Of a stretch of 64,000 bases of DNA, positions 1 to 13,200 are shown piece by piece. Positions within the stretch are counted from its first letter, which is position 1, and every line of letters starts with the position of its first letter. Origin of the DNA: Trochalopteron elliotii (taxonomy: Eukaryota > Chordata > Aves > Passeriformes > Leiothrichidae); the NCBI GenBank assembly GCA_024734555.1, contig JANPWX010000480.1:2289816-2353815 (forward strand), read 5' to 3'. The notes under the pieces are model-generated. The model had not been told where the DNA came from. It searched no databases and saw nothing but the letters and a program-made list of their open reading frames with translations. Made by a program: the position numbers and the translations under genes.

Positions 1-3000
1 TCCCTCCGTCCCTCCCTCCCTCCGTCCCTTGTGTCGGGGGTGCGGGAACAGGGCACGGCCCGGCCGCATATCCGCGGCTCCTCGGTAATGTCAGCCGGGA
101 ATGTCGCTGCCTCTCCCGCACCACAGGAGTTTCTGCCCGGACTGGCCAGTGCTGTTTCGGGCGCTGATGGTGTTGGTTTTTTTTCTCGGATTAATGAGTA
201 ACCGTGTCTGAAATCTGCTGCTGGGGCTGAGGACGAGTGGGCTCTGGCCGGGCTGCGCCGGGCCCTGGCGGTCGGTGTGCGGGAGTCACGATTTCCACTT
301 GGTTTGGGTTTCTGGCCTCAGCCAGAGGTGATGGATGCTGAGGTTTTTGATGCCTGCTCAACACTGTGGAGTTGATTTGGGCTGTAAAGTAGGCTGGGCT
401 TCCATGCTCAGACGCTGTTTCTCCCTGTGCCCTGCACACTAACCAGCTGAGACACGAGCAGAGCACAAGACTTTTCTCTGGGTAACTTTTCAGCGGCAAA
501 ATGCTGCTTCTAATGCAAATAGCTGAAGGTTTTTAAAGGTTGTTTTCCAGTTTGCACAGGCTGATGACAGAGCTCCTCTTCTCTTGCTATAGAAAGTCTC
601 CTACTTAGTGGAAGGTTTTTCCTGACCTGCCTATCTTTCAAATAGAGAATGACCTTTGTCTGGTTTAGGCTAATGTTACCTGAGAAACAGACCTGAAAGC
701 TCTGTAAATGCCTTCTTTGGTGGTTCTGTCCAGCTGTTGGACAGACGTGCACCCTCCTGGGTGTGTTGGAATTCTGTGAAGTGACACTGCTTTGGGAAGC
801 CCCATCTTCTGGAGGGAAGTCGAACAATGAAAATGAATACTGAGTGGTTTGAAAAATAATTATATCCCTGCAGCAACCCTCTTAGAAGGGGTGGAGAGGA
901 TTTCTGTTAGCAGTGGAGGCAAGTGTTCTGGTGAGACAAGAGAACAGTAGCTGCCTCTGGAGGTTTGCTGTCTTAGTGAGCTTGCAGTCTTAAGGAGCTG
1001 TTGGTAGTCTGTTTTAAGAATTCAAAACACACAGTCTGGAAAGGCTCTGGCCTTTCTTAGGCAAGGCTTTCTTATGTAATCAAATAATCAGCTGACAAAT
1101 GCTATTGAGATCTGGCTATTGCTGGGCGAGTTCCTCCTGCTGAACTGTCAGAGCGTCCCTGCCCTGAGCCCTGTTCTCTGTGTGCCTGCCTTGTCCTGCA
1201 GCTCTTGCAGGAGCTCCCTTGGCACTGCTGGCCTGGGTATGTCACTGCTGAACCTGTTCCTGAGGGGAAGGACCGTGTGCTCCTGCCCCTCCTCCATCCT
1301 GGCAGCTGGAGACTTAGAGCATCTTAACCTTGCTGGGAGCTGCCTCTGGGAATGAGCCGTGGGCTCTCGGCAGGGTTTGCTCCAAGAGGAGCTCCCTCCT
1401 TTCCTGTGCTGTCTTTAAGCTTTCTGCGGAGGCATTTACATCAGAGTGGCTCTAGCTGTGCTGATTATGCTGCACGATGAGATGGATACTCGAGGGCATG
1501 GTGAAACTTCCCAGCTGACCTGCAGAGAAACAGGACAGGGACTCCTTGGAGAAGACAGCTTCTGTCAAACCCACTTGTTCAATCTGCCCGACTCCTCCTT
1601 GCCACGTCGTAGCACAGTTACCAAGCTAAGCTTGGGCTAAGCTTGTTGCTGCTGTCGCTTTTATTGCTTGACCTTGTTTTAGTCCCTCACTTTCTTTCCT
1701 GTTCCACCCTCTCGTTTCTTTTTCTCTGGACTTGAGTTCTTTTCTACTATCATTGCATCTGTCTGCAAGTCCCTGTTCTTGGCTCTTCCTTCTGCTCATG
1801 GGGCTTTGGGGACACTGTCACCAGAGTGACATTGGCTGTGCTCAGGCCACCCCTGCCTTGTGGCCCTGCTGGGGGCCAGGGCTCTGTGGTCAAATATGAC
1901 AAACCTTTCAGGCTTTGAACACAGCATAGCCTAGATGGAGCCAGCCACAAGTCATCATTCTCACTGGGTTTGCCAGGTGCAGGATATTCCCTGTGTAAAG
2001 CTGATGAGCTCAGCCTACAGCACTGCCCCTCACACTTAGGAGGTTAGAGCTGGTCATCTTCCCCTTTACTGAACTGTGCTTTGGGATGGCTCCTCTCTGC
2101 TGGCCTCACTGGGTGCTCTGGCTGTCCTGGAGCCAGTGGGGAAGGTGGCTGTGCTCATCAGAGAGTGGCCTTTGTGCAAAGACAGCTCCTGCCATGCCTG
2201 TGATGGCTGTAGCTGTGCTGGCCATGACTTTGCAGTCTGGGTTTCCTGTTTGGCTTCATTTCTGCTCTGGCTGGGGCCATGTGCCATCAAATGAAACCAA
2301 ACAAGGCCAAACACTTCCTCCAAGCTGAGGCAGTGGGAAGTAGCCAGGAGGTGCTTTGCTGGGGTGAGGGGGAATTGAGGTAGCAATACTGAGCACTCTC
2401 ACCTGTGGGGCATGGAGCTGGCACCTGCCTGGCAGAGAAGGAGGATTTCTGTGGATGGGCTCTGATAAAATGTATGGCACAATACACTTTTCTGCAAAGA
2501 ACCTTGGTAATTCTTTGGTAGAACTTTGAAGAACAGCACAAAGTTATTAACAGAAGCTTATCTAAAAGTGTAGTATGCCTTTTTCAGGGGGGTTCAAACT
2601 TGGCTTTTGAAACAACTTTCTTGTTTAGAGACTTAAATGGGCCTGTATTTGCAGCAATGTTTGTCCTAGTCATCTTGCTTACTGAGACTTTTTTTCATCA
2701 TGTTTAGTCTGATGAATTCTTTATTGCATCAGTGCTCCATATAACCTTTTGGTGTGCTAACTTAAAAAAAATGAAACAACAAAAACAACCCAACAAAAAA
2801 GCAAGCCACTCTGGCAATTAAAACAACAGAATGCAGTGAGTAACCAAATCAGATATGATCAAATCCTGCCTAATCATCTTTAACATGTAGAATGTCAAGA
2901 ATTTAACGGAGTCCAAAGTAAAATTTGCTTTGTGGTTTACAAGCACAAACCCATATCAATTAGCAAACTTGAGTTTTAACGGTGCACATTTTAAGATGGT

Positions 3001-6000
3001 ACCACTCTGTGTCAGGCTGAGCAGGGTTTCAAAGTACACTTCTGTGTGCTCATAATTGCACCTCTCTGTAATCTCTGTTGACCTTCTGAAAAAGACTTTT
3101 GATTGGAGAAAACCAGCAGCATGTGGGGAACAAGTGCAGGGCAAGAGTTGGTTTGTATTAAAGGTGGATCTTGCCTTAAGGTAGAGCCAGGCTGTGAGGT
3201 GGCTTTGGCTTGAGGGCATGGTGGTGCCTGTGGGAAGCATTCTTTGGTGTTCACTATTTCCTTGCAGCTGGTGAAGAAGGATTCTTTGCAGGTCAGAAAG
3301 CAGCTGTGATAATTTTCTTTCTTGTGGTGTAACTCTAGACTGGAGAAGCACATCACCTGATCTGCAGAGGGCTTATTCTGGGGGAACACAGCTAAATGGT
3401 TCTGGCTCAGGCAGTAACAGCATGTCCCAGGCTAGCAAGGTCTGGTTCAAGTGTAAACTTGCATCAGTGGGTGAAAGAGGAAGGAAAGGTTAAATATAAA
3501 AGGTTAAAAACTTCTACTTAACTTATTCTGCAGGAATTTCACAGAGCTGAAGCCTTACCTACATATGCTTAGAGAAAACAGTGCATGGCAGAGGTGTCTA
3601 TATGAGCTCCACTGCTTTTTGTGAGATATGATCTTCAGAAACAAGCTAAAACTTTTCCAAGGTATCAAAAGGCTGATGTGACCTGTAAAACCATTAAAGA
3701 TTGAGTCAGAATTGCAATCCCAAGGCTTGCTGTGCTGAGACTTTGTAAGCTTGTGTAAACAAGTGGTGCACCTCTCTTGGCAGTGAGTGAAGACTTGTGC
3801 TGAGGACATGTGAGGAGAGGAATGAGGATGGAGGATCTAATTAAAGACACTTCCTCTCTCATGTTCCTTGGCCACGCCAAATGAGCCTCTGCAGATCATT
3901 AAGCCTTTCCTACCTCTCCTACAGTTCCTTTTTGAGAAGGACCTTGCATGCACCTGTGCCTGGATGGTATCTGCAATCTGTAGGGCCTGGAGTTTGTAGC
4001 TCTTTGCATCCCAGAGCAGCTTTTTGATGTGTATGTGCTGCAACTTTGTCTTTATGCACTCAAACTCAGTTTGGTTCTCCTGGCTGTCTGGTTTAGAGTA
4101 AATTAATGTCACAGCTGTAGTGGCACGTGGGTCTGGCTGGTGACCCTGATCTCCCACCCTCAGGGGATGGTGGGGTGTGACAGTGCCTGGGGCTGCCCCC
4201 AGCACAGCAGGCTGTGAGCAAGCAGGAGGGACAGTGAGAAACTGGATGGGACTAACTGGTGCTACTGACAGCTTCTGATCCCTGCCCTTGCTCTTTGTGA
4301 TATAATTCAGGTACCTCTGTGCTGTGGAAAACTGTAGGGTAGGCATCATCCCTTAGATAGCCTGGAACAGGTCTGTGAAGTGCCCTTGCAGTTTGGGTTT
4401 ACTGGGCTGCTGAGATGTGAAAGGATGAACTAAAATCCCCAGTAACAGCTGTGGTAGCAGAGGCTTCATTGTGAGGGACATCATGTCACTAAAACAATGA
4501 CACATCTTGTTTTCCTCCAGCCTTGAGTGTGCTGGTGAGCACACAGGAGCCAGCTCAGCACAGCTCCCCACTGTGCCCAGGGTGAGCTGTCATCTTTTCA
4601 CAGACAGATGCTTTCTGCCTGAGCCTCTGCCCAACTTCACATCATTTCACCATTGGCTTTCTCAAACTCACTTGTTCCCAGTGAGCACTGAGCTGCCCCC
4701 AGCACGTGCTGAGCTCAGTCTCATTCAGGGAGGGTGAGCAATGTATTTACTAAATCACAACTGCTGAAAACTGTTGAGTGAACTCCCCAAAGCATTTTCA
4801 TTAGGAATTTTGCTTGCTGTTTCCCCAGGAGGTTTTAGATGCTATTTGCCATTCAGGGAGGGCTGGAGAGCTGGGCAGAGAGGAACATAATGAAGTTCAG
4901 CTGCACCTGGGGTGGGATAACCCCAGCCAGCCCTACAAGCTGGGGCTGATCTGTTGAAAAGCAGCTCTGTGGAGAAGGCCCCACACATCCTGGCGGACTC
5001 CTATCCATACCAGCAGTGTGTTCTTGTGGCCAAGAAGGCCAGTGGGAGGCTGGGGTGCTTTAGGAAGAGGTAAGGGAGGTGGTTCTGCCCTTCTGCTTTG
5101 CCCTGGTGGGGCCTCACCTGGAGTCGTGTGCAGTTCTGGGCTCCTTGGTTCATGACAGACATGGAACACCTGCAGTGAGCCCAGAGAAGGCCTGTGAGGA
5201 TGGTGAGGGGCTGGAGCATCTGTCACACAAGCAAAGGTTGAGGGAGTTGGGCCTGTTCAGGCTGGAGGTAAGAAAACTGATTGGGGAGCTCATCAGGGCA
5301 CACAGGTGTGCTGAGGGTGGGTGTCAGGAGGGTGGGTCCAGGCTCTGTTCAGTGGTGTCCAGAGCAGGACAAGGCACAGTGGGCACAAACTGAGACACAA
5401 AGTTCCATCTGAATAGGAGAAACTTCCTTTGTGTGAGGGTGACTGAGCACTGGAACAGGCTGCCCAGAGAGGTTGTGGAGCCTCCCTCACTGGAGATATC
5501 CAAAACCTGTCTGGATGTGATCCTGTGCAGCTGCCCTGGCTGAACCTGCTTTGGCAGGGGGCTGAACTGGATGGTCTCCTTCCCACCCCAGCCATCCCAT
5601 GATTTTGTGTGAATGCTTGCCCCTGTGTGCTGAGAGGCTTGTGTGTTTAGGAGGAAGAGCTCAGACATTGTGCCATATGTCAAGTAAAGCAAGCTGAAAG
5701 TAGATTTAATTAAGCTTAGGTAATAGTGTGAGGAAAAAGGCAGTTCAGTCAAGCAGTTTAGATCCTAAGGGGCTGTAGCTTTAAATAACTCCAAAATAAC
5801 CTGAATGTAAGTTTTTTTTTTTACCTCGGTGCCAGGTAATGCTTGGGGTGGAGAACAGGGGGAGAAGGAGCAAGCCTGCCCACTGAGTTTATCCAGGCTC
5901 ATACTGCTGCTGAACTCTTGAGTTCAATCACCCTGCCCCTTGCAGAGGGGAGAGCTTATCTCAGGGCAATGAAGGCGTTTCCTCTGACAGTGTCTGGGAT

Positions 6001-9000
6001 GGAGCTGATTGTGGGGATGGGCACATTCCTGGTCACATTTTGCCTTGTGTGTGTGGATGGCAGCAATCAGCACTTTATTTTTTTGACCAGGCTGTGCCGT
6101 GGGTGAGAGCAGAGCTGGCCTGCAGGGCCTGGTTTCACTGAGGCCAGGGAGAGCCCTCAGAGTGGGGGGTGCTGCTGAAATTTGATGGCTTTTATGTGCA
6201 GTGCTGGCCTGTCATCTGAGGTGAATTACGTAACAGGTAATACCAGCTCAGTCTGTGTACACTGTTAGTTTATTTTTCCTCCTACTGTAACAGATAACAG
6301 CAAGCTTGTACCAGCCTGTTTGATAACCAGCAGAAATCCCGTTCCTTACTACTCAAGTACAGCCAGATAAGCAGTTCAAGACATTGTATTTCTTTTTCTA
6401 TACATGAAAGATAGGTTATCAAATATTCCTCTTATGTGCCTGAGGAGCCAGGTGTGATAAACTGGTATGAAATGGTTGGAGTGTGAACTGACAGTGTCTT
6501 TTGTGTTAAAGGACAGGAGGTACCTTGATCTCCTAATGCATTTTTGCTGATGGTGGGGTTGGAGGGGTGCCAGGGAAATCCCTCTAGCTCCTTTGACTAA
6601 GGCATAAGGCACAGCTATTACTGATCTGTGCTGCCAGCACCATATCTTAGAGATAAAAAAGTGATACAGGCACCAAGGCTAGAGTTGCATTTCATCTCCT
6701 GAAAGAGCCTTCAGATAGCATTTCTGCTGTGGTTAAGGACAACCTGTCTGTTCTTTGAGAATTCAAACTCCAAAGTCTGCACTTTCCTTTTTTTTTGGTT
6801 GCTGTTTTTTTTTTTTTTTTTTAAGTATATGAAACATTCAGAATCAAAATTTTTGATGAGGGCAGAGGAAGTGACTTGGAGTTCTTGAGTTGGCTTTGGT
6901 CAGTGGATTTGTTTGGCCTTGAGATCTCTATGTTGCCTTGATGTGTTTTAATGCATTAATAGATTGTGATTTTATTGTGAGAAGTCAGCGTTTTTAAGGC
7001 ACAGATTAGGTACTATTGCATTTTAAATATTGTGGGGCAAGTGTTCTCCAGGCCCTACAGCTTGCTTGGTTCAGGGTAGAATTACCTGTAGCACACAAAA
7101 ATGTAACCCTGGATTACAATAACCACCATAACTGAATGTGAGAAGGCAGGTGTGTACTGTGCAAAAATTCATGCTCCCTGTTCTGTGCCCCTCTGGCACA
7201 TCTCATTTCTCTGCTGAATTGTCAAAGCTGTAACTTCATATTTAGGGGCAGAAGTGTACTGGCAGAACAAGTGAAATCTTTGCAGGGCACATTTTTGTAC
7301 AGGTATTTGATAACGACTATAAACAGATGCAACTCCACTCTACATCCAAGTCAAACTGATCCAGAGGGGTAAAACTTTGATCCCAGTCATGCACTCTCCT
7401 TGTGGGCCCCATGTGCTGAGCCCCAGCTCTTCCCTGCCCCAACAAACCACTGGGGCTCCTGTGCTTCATCATTTCCTTCAGATTTTGACCAGCTGCTGCC
7501 TTACAATTCGGGAGGTGCCCAAAGAGGCAGGTTGTGTTTTCCTAAAGAGTTGAGTAACTTTCCCTCTCCATTTTCACAGAAAATGGGAAAGAGGCTGGGA
7601 AATGTTTAACTGAACAGGTCTTGCTTCTGTTTAGCAATGAGCTCATTATCAGCTGAACAGGCAGCAGATTAATTTCACCTTCTAATGTCCCTTAAAAACC
7701 ATTTCAGAAGCTTCAGTTGAACCACAAAAGCTGACACCTGGGCAAAGAACTTGGGTTTCTCTGAGGTTTTTGCTGTGTGCAGCTGACTGACTTCCCTCTG
7801 CTTTGCTGGAGTCTGTGGTGGGGAAAAAGCTGAGAGCTGAGAGCAGCTGCTGTGCTTGAGATCCCTCTGCAGGTGTCCCCTCAAATACCTCCTTTCCTGC
7901 ACCATGTCCAAGCCCTGCCACCAGCCTGGTGGCTTCAGGGTCACCATTACATATTTCAGTGCCTGTCAGTGGGACCCAAGTGCCAGCTCAGAAGTGTTGG
8001 GTGGGGGTGATCCTCTTGCTTTTGTTACAGAAGACACAAAAGCTGTCACAAACATGTGCTGATGGAAATGGCCACTCACTTCTGCCCTCCTCCTGCCAGT
8101 GTCAAAGCCACCAGCTCTGTGCTCATCTACAGCAGGGCTAAAACTGCAACAGAAATCTCTGAGAAGGGTCAGTGAGGATTAAAGCTGTCATCTGATCACA
8201 TCCTTGTGAACTGTGCAGTCTGAAACTTAAATGGAATGTGTTTCTTTCTTTAAGGGTAATTAAACCTTGTTCACAATGGATGGCTTAGTGGCTGCAATGG
8301 TTTTGCAGGCTGATGGTGACATTTCATTAATAGGGGTTAATGCTGTGCTGTGTCTTGTGCTGTGCATAACCACGAGATAGATTTACTGTGAGACATGCAG
8401 AAATACAGGGGAATAGGGTAGAGCAACCATTTTTGCTTTTTTTTTGGCAGGCTTTTTGTTTTCTCATTGTTGCAGCCTGTTCTTCCACACTTTCTTCCAT
8501 GCTTAGGAAAGCAAGTCTTAACTTCTGACTGCTTGCTGCTAACACCTGACTCCAGCTCATTTTATATATGATGTATAACCCCTGGTTCATCCTAAAGAGT
8601 AGTTGCAGTCTGGGGACTTTTTTTTTTTTTCCCTCTCCTCTCTGTGTGATGTCATTGTCTTTACAAGGAGCTTTCTGAATAAAAGATGAGTTTTGTCCCA
8701 CTGAGGAAAGTTGCTTGCTGTGTTGGATCACAGGCATTATGTGAACAAGCTGGAAAACTAATAAACACTTTCTCTAATGACAGCCTTTGTGGTTTAACAC
8801 CAATTGTAGGGTTTTCTTGGGAGCTGAAAATTGAATAACTTTCAGCAAAGGGAAATAACTTGAGTAACTCAGCAGATGGAAAAACAATTGGTCTTCCCAT
8901 TAAAGAGTATTTGGCTGGGGGGTTAGCTAAAAATAGCACTTCTTAACAGGCTTTATTCTTCCCCCATGCAGTGTCTATTGTGAATGTTGTGCAGTTGATG

Positions 9001-10016
9001 CTTTAATACAGTGAGACTCCTGATTAGCTGGTCTCAAATCTGCTTTTCTTGTATTTAGTTTAGAGAGAGAGCAGTGATAATTTACTCATCACCCTTTCTT
9101 CCTTTTTTTTCCCCTCTTGAGAGCCTCTCTGTTATATAGGGACTTTCTAATGTTTCTGCAAATGGTATCAAGTGTCCTGAAGCCCTTACATGTCACTGAA
9201 AGGAAACCAGTTTGCTCTGGTCTGTGCTTGGTGACTGGAGTTGCTTGAAATTTCTTCCTACCATAAACACCTTTGTTCCTTTGACTTGTTGTGGTGTTCT
9301 ACTAAGCCAATAAACCTGTTGTAACCTGTTGTTAAAATCAGGATGGCATTTGGCATCTTGCCCCCAACTGTTCAAAAGTGGGGCACACCTCCTTTCATAT
9401 TTGCTTCCCTCTGAATCTGCAGTAGAAACTCACAAAACCACTCAGAATTCACAGTGTAATTTCCCTCAATCATTTCTTTATTGCTGCTGAAAATACGGAA
9501 GTGAAGGGTGATCTGTGTCTTTGCTCAGTGTCTGGGAAAGTACTCAAAAGTACTGTCAAATTTAGAAAAGGGGTGTTAAGAAGTAGCAGTGAAGCAGGGA
9601 GGGAGTTGCTTCCATTACAGGAAGCAATCCCTATACAGATATCACAATCCCCAGTGACCTCACTCTGTAGAGGATTTATTTTTACCTTCCTGTAGTTCAA
9701 AGGCATGTTAAAATGTAAATGCCAAGGTGCTGTGTCTAAAATAGGACAGTGTGTCCTGTGTAGGAGTGAGGAATGCTGTGGAAAGGAATGAATTCTGAAC
9801 ATGGTTCATTTACCTGTGCTGCTCTCAGGTAATGGGACATACTTCCAGCTGGACAAACACACAGTGCTGACACTTGTTCCATCACTTCATATTGAACCTG
9901 TAAATGCCATTCAGAAACTTCCCACAGCCATTCTTCACCACTTGAAGCAGGACATCCAAGACCCTGCCTGTGATACAACACCAGGGGACTGAGCATGGCT
10001 TCCCCTTCTTTTTCAG
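1..10016 (+). other. RNF128 intron 1 (3' part)
   Basis: No supported exon. Bases 1-150 are GC-rich with several CpGs and a CCCT/CCGT run, as expected just inside intron 1 next to a CpG promoter. The rest holds one CR1 fragment (4855-5610), poly-T runs (about 6789-6824 and 8616-8632) and otherwise unique sequence. I looked for the alternative PA-domain first exon known from human RNF128 and did not find one. Confidence 0.6.
4855..5610 (+). mobile_element. CR1 LINE, 3' fragment
   Basis: Strong similarity to the 3' end of avian CR1 elements, sense on +. Recognisable stretches are the ggcagagaggaac start, gtggccaagaaggcc, the cagttctgggctcc stretch, the gagggagttgggcctgttca stretch, actggaacaggctgcccaga (about 5449-5468) and gagaggttgtggagcctcc. 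It ends near the usual ATTYTRTGR tail at about 5600. It is 5'-truncated with many indels, so it encodes nothing. Confidence 0.9.
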
Positions 10017-10264
10017 GTGCTGAGAAGATCGTTGCAATCATGATTGGGAACCTGAAGGGGATGGAAATCCTGCGCCGCATCCAGAGCGGGATGAAGGTCA
10101 CCATGGTCATCGAGGTGGGCAAAAAGCGCGGCCTGTCCATGAACATCTTCACCATCCTCTTCATCTCTGTGTCATTCTTCATCGTGGCAGCAGCAACTGT
10201 GGGCTGCTATGTGTCCTACTCTGCCAGGAGGCTCATTATGGCAAGGGCCCAGTCCAGGGAGCAG
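10017..10264 (+). CDS. RNF128: RNF128 exon: end of PA domain and transmembrane segment
   Basis: Acceptor tttcag, donor gtgagt. It enters with two bases of a split Gly codon and leaves in phase 0. It encodes [15 protein letters not shown], the end of the protease-associated fold, then the single membrane helix and the basic stop-transfer stretch [14 protein letters not shown]. Confidence 0.93.
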
Positions 10265-13200
10265 GTGAGTTTGTGTCTTTGTGTTTTTCCCCCCATCCCT
10301 CCGTGGTGTGGATCTTGAGGTTTTTGTAAGTTTTGGTGAAGTACCAAAATGATTGAATTTGTTTGTTTGATCTTTAAAAAATGCTAAGAGATACATCTTT
10401 GCTTAAAGCTTAAGCTTAGCTATTTTTGTCTAGTTTTGTTTCATTGTTGGGGCTTTTATAGTTCTTAACATGTTTCACATTCCCTTGAGAAACTTCACAA
10501 AACACTTTGGCATTCCAAGCTTGAGTTTCCTGGTAGACTATTCAACATAAAGCTTCTTCTACAACCTTTCTCCATCCCCTGGAGGGGTGTTCTGCTGTAC
10601 TTGCCAAAAATCAGTGTTAAAGGTGACTTTGCCATTGATGCATTTAATGAGAAGCAATTAAACTGGTGCCCATGCAAAACTTAAAATATTGTTTCAAGTA
10701 AATTATTAACAGTGCAGCCAGTTGGGTCCTGTCTAATATGCTTGACCTGATGTTAGATGTGTAGATGAGATAGTGTATGAGGGAGTACATTCCTAGAAAG
10801 TTTAGTTTTCAGTTAATAACAAGCAGTGGTGGCAGATCTGGCCACATATGAGAAATTCTTATATTGCTGCATTCCTGCTCTGTTGATGTTGCCACGTTTG
10901 CTGCTCAGACTTTTGGGGGCCTCAGTAAACAGCAGCATGTGGCTGCTGCTCTGTGGCTTCAGTCTCAAACCTTGACAAGGGCAACATCATTTCAAAGTTA
11001 ACCATAAGTGACATACAGGAACATATACTGATGTCTTCAGCAGAACTTCACAAACTTCCAAGAAAACCTCAGTAGTTCTTGTTTCTAAACAAATCTGCAT
11101 GTCTGCATTCCTCACCTTTGGATTGTGTGTGTCTCTTCCTTGATAGTTGTCAGCTATTAAACTCTTAAAGCATGCACATGGATACCCTTATCTTAGGGCA
11201 CAAAAACAAAGCTAGTACAAAAATAGCTCATTTTGTGCCAGGACTATTTGACAGGGTCCTAGGGGGATGTAAAAATCAACTTGTTTTGCTGCTTCAGCAC
11301 AAGGAATCCTATGCAGATTGAATGGCCAGTCCTTGCAAGATTGTTGGGTGTCAGCAGCAGACCTCCTCCCACTTGTCCTTCTGCACTTGTGCCACCAGCA
11401 CTGCACTTGGAAAAGTTTCATGTAACTGAGCTAAAATGCCTGAGGAGATGGAATGCTGGAAAGCCAACAGGGCAGAGCTCCTACAACACAGCAGGGGGAT
11501 TGGAAAGAGGTTTTTTGGTTAGCTGCAAGACTTGGGTCTAGTCTGTCCCTGTGTTGTGTTGTGTTGGGAGAGGACAGCCCCATTCTTCGAGTCAGTGGAA
11601 CAGGACCAGCCTGTGACCTTTAGACAGAGGTTGGCTCCTGGGCTGATTCCAGGCACTGTGGGGACAGCTGGACAGCAACAGTTGCCAGGCAAGCTGTAAA
11701 GCAGTGCAAGCAGAGGAGTAGTTAGTTCAGGGTGTGTTGGTGCTGATTGGTAAAGAATCTCTCTCACCTTTCACCAGAATGTTTGTGGCAGGAAGGTGTC
11801 CTAAAGTGAGTATAACATAAAACAATTGTTGAACTCAGTGTGACTTGTGTACTAAATCAGCTTGAAGGCTTCTGTTTGTTTTGGCTGGGTCTAATGTGAT
11901 CAAGGTATTACCTCGCATCCTCTCAAACTAGAAAACCCTTATAATTCCTGTGCTTTGTGAAAAGTTTAGGTACAACCTAAGCAGATATAAGTGCCCCCTT
12001 GGTGTGTCATCCAGTCAGTAACCACATCAGTATGTCCTGAAACTCTGTTTCACGTTGTCTCCAAATAGAATGACCATGCTTACTCGGCTTGCTTTGGTAA
12101 AATCTGGGTTTTACAAGTGTTGCCTGCTTGCAGCAGGCCCCTGGGTGAGTATTGGTGAGGGGACAGGAGATGTGTGTGTCTGACCAGGACTGTTCTGTGC
12201 TCTGTGTCGCAGCGGCGCCTGAGGGCCCGGGCCAAGAAGGCCATTGAGCAGATGCAGCTGCGCACCCTGAAGGACGGGGACAAGGTAGGACTGACCCTGT
12301 CACCTCCCCTGCACTACAGCACAGCCTTTGCCTGGAACACAGGCACTTCCCTAGCACTGGAGAAGTCTCTCTGAGCCTGTAACTCTTGGTAGCAGGGACC
12401 AGGTCCTTTTCCAGGTCTCAAGATTTAGATTCATATAAATCAGTTTATTTTGTTAGCTGCTTGCTTGTAGTCTTGCTGATGTGGGAGGACCTGATTTGCT
12501 GCCATGGATGCTTAAACACAAACTAATCAGCTTCCCTGGCTCAGGAAGGCAAACTCTGTCCCTGCAGTACATTTGGGCAATGCTTCCCTTCAGAATCTAA
12601 TCAGCTTCCCTGGCTCTTCTTGTAACTAAAACTGGAGGTAGCAGTTTCTAAACCTCTACACTAGTGCCTCCAGTAATCCAATAACAGTTTTAGCTGGAAT
12701 TCTAAACCATGGGTTTAAACTTTCAGTGCTTCTTTTGAAGTGTCAGCTTGACTGTGGGTAATCCACAAAGTGTGTTTATATAGGATTATATTTGGGAGCA
12801 TCATGGCTGACTCTAGCTAGACCCCTTTGTCTGCAGTAAATCTGACTGAGGTTCAGAGGAAGCTTTTCAAGTGTGTTAAAGCTGTAAATTCATTTCACTG
12901 TTTTAGGAAACTGGTCCAGATGGAGATTCCTGTGTCGTGTGCTTTGAGCAGTACAAGGCCAATGATGTGATGCGTGTTCTGACCTGCAAGTAAGTTGTCT
13001 TCCAAACTGCCCCTTCACCCAAAATTCTGCTGTGTTTGTTAACAAGCTTTCATCAAGTTGTTGTGCAGTGTGAATTCTTGAATATCTGTCAAAACAATGT
13101 TTTGAACAACAGAACACACATTTGTAGTGTGCCCCAATGGTCTGTGTTCATCACATCCCCTGTGAGTGGATTGACACACATAACTGGGCAGACCACAGTG

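Noticed and set aside
9801..9992. Frame before the RNF128 transmembrane exon, considered as a PA-domain exon
   Set aside because: No similarity to the PA domain, stop before the exon, and the acceptor at 10016 directly joins the expected Gly codon.
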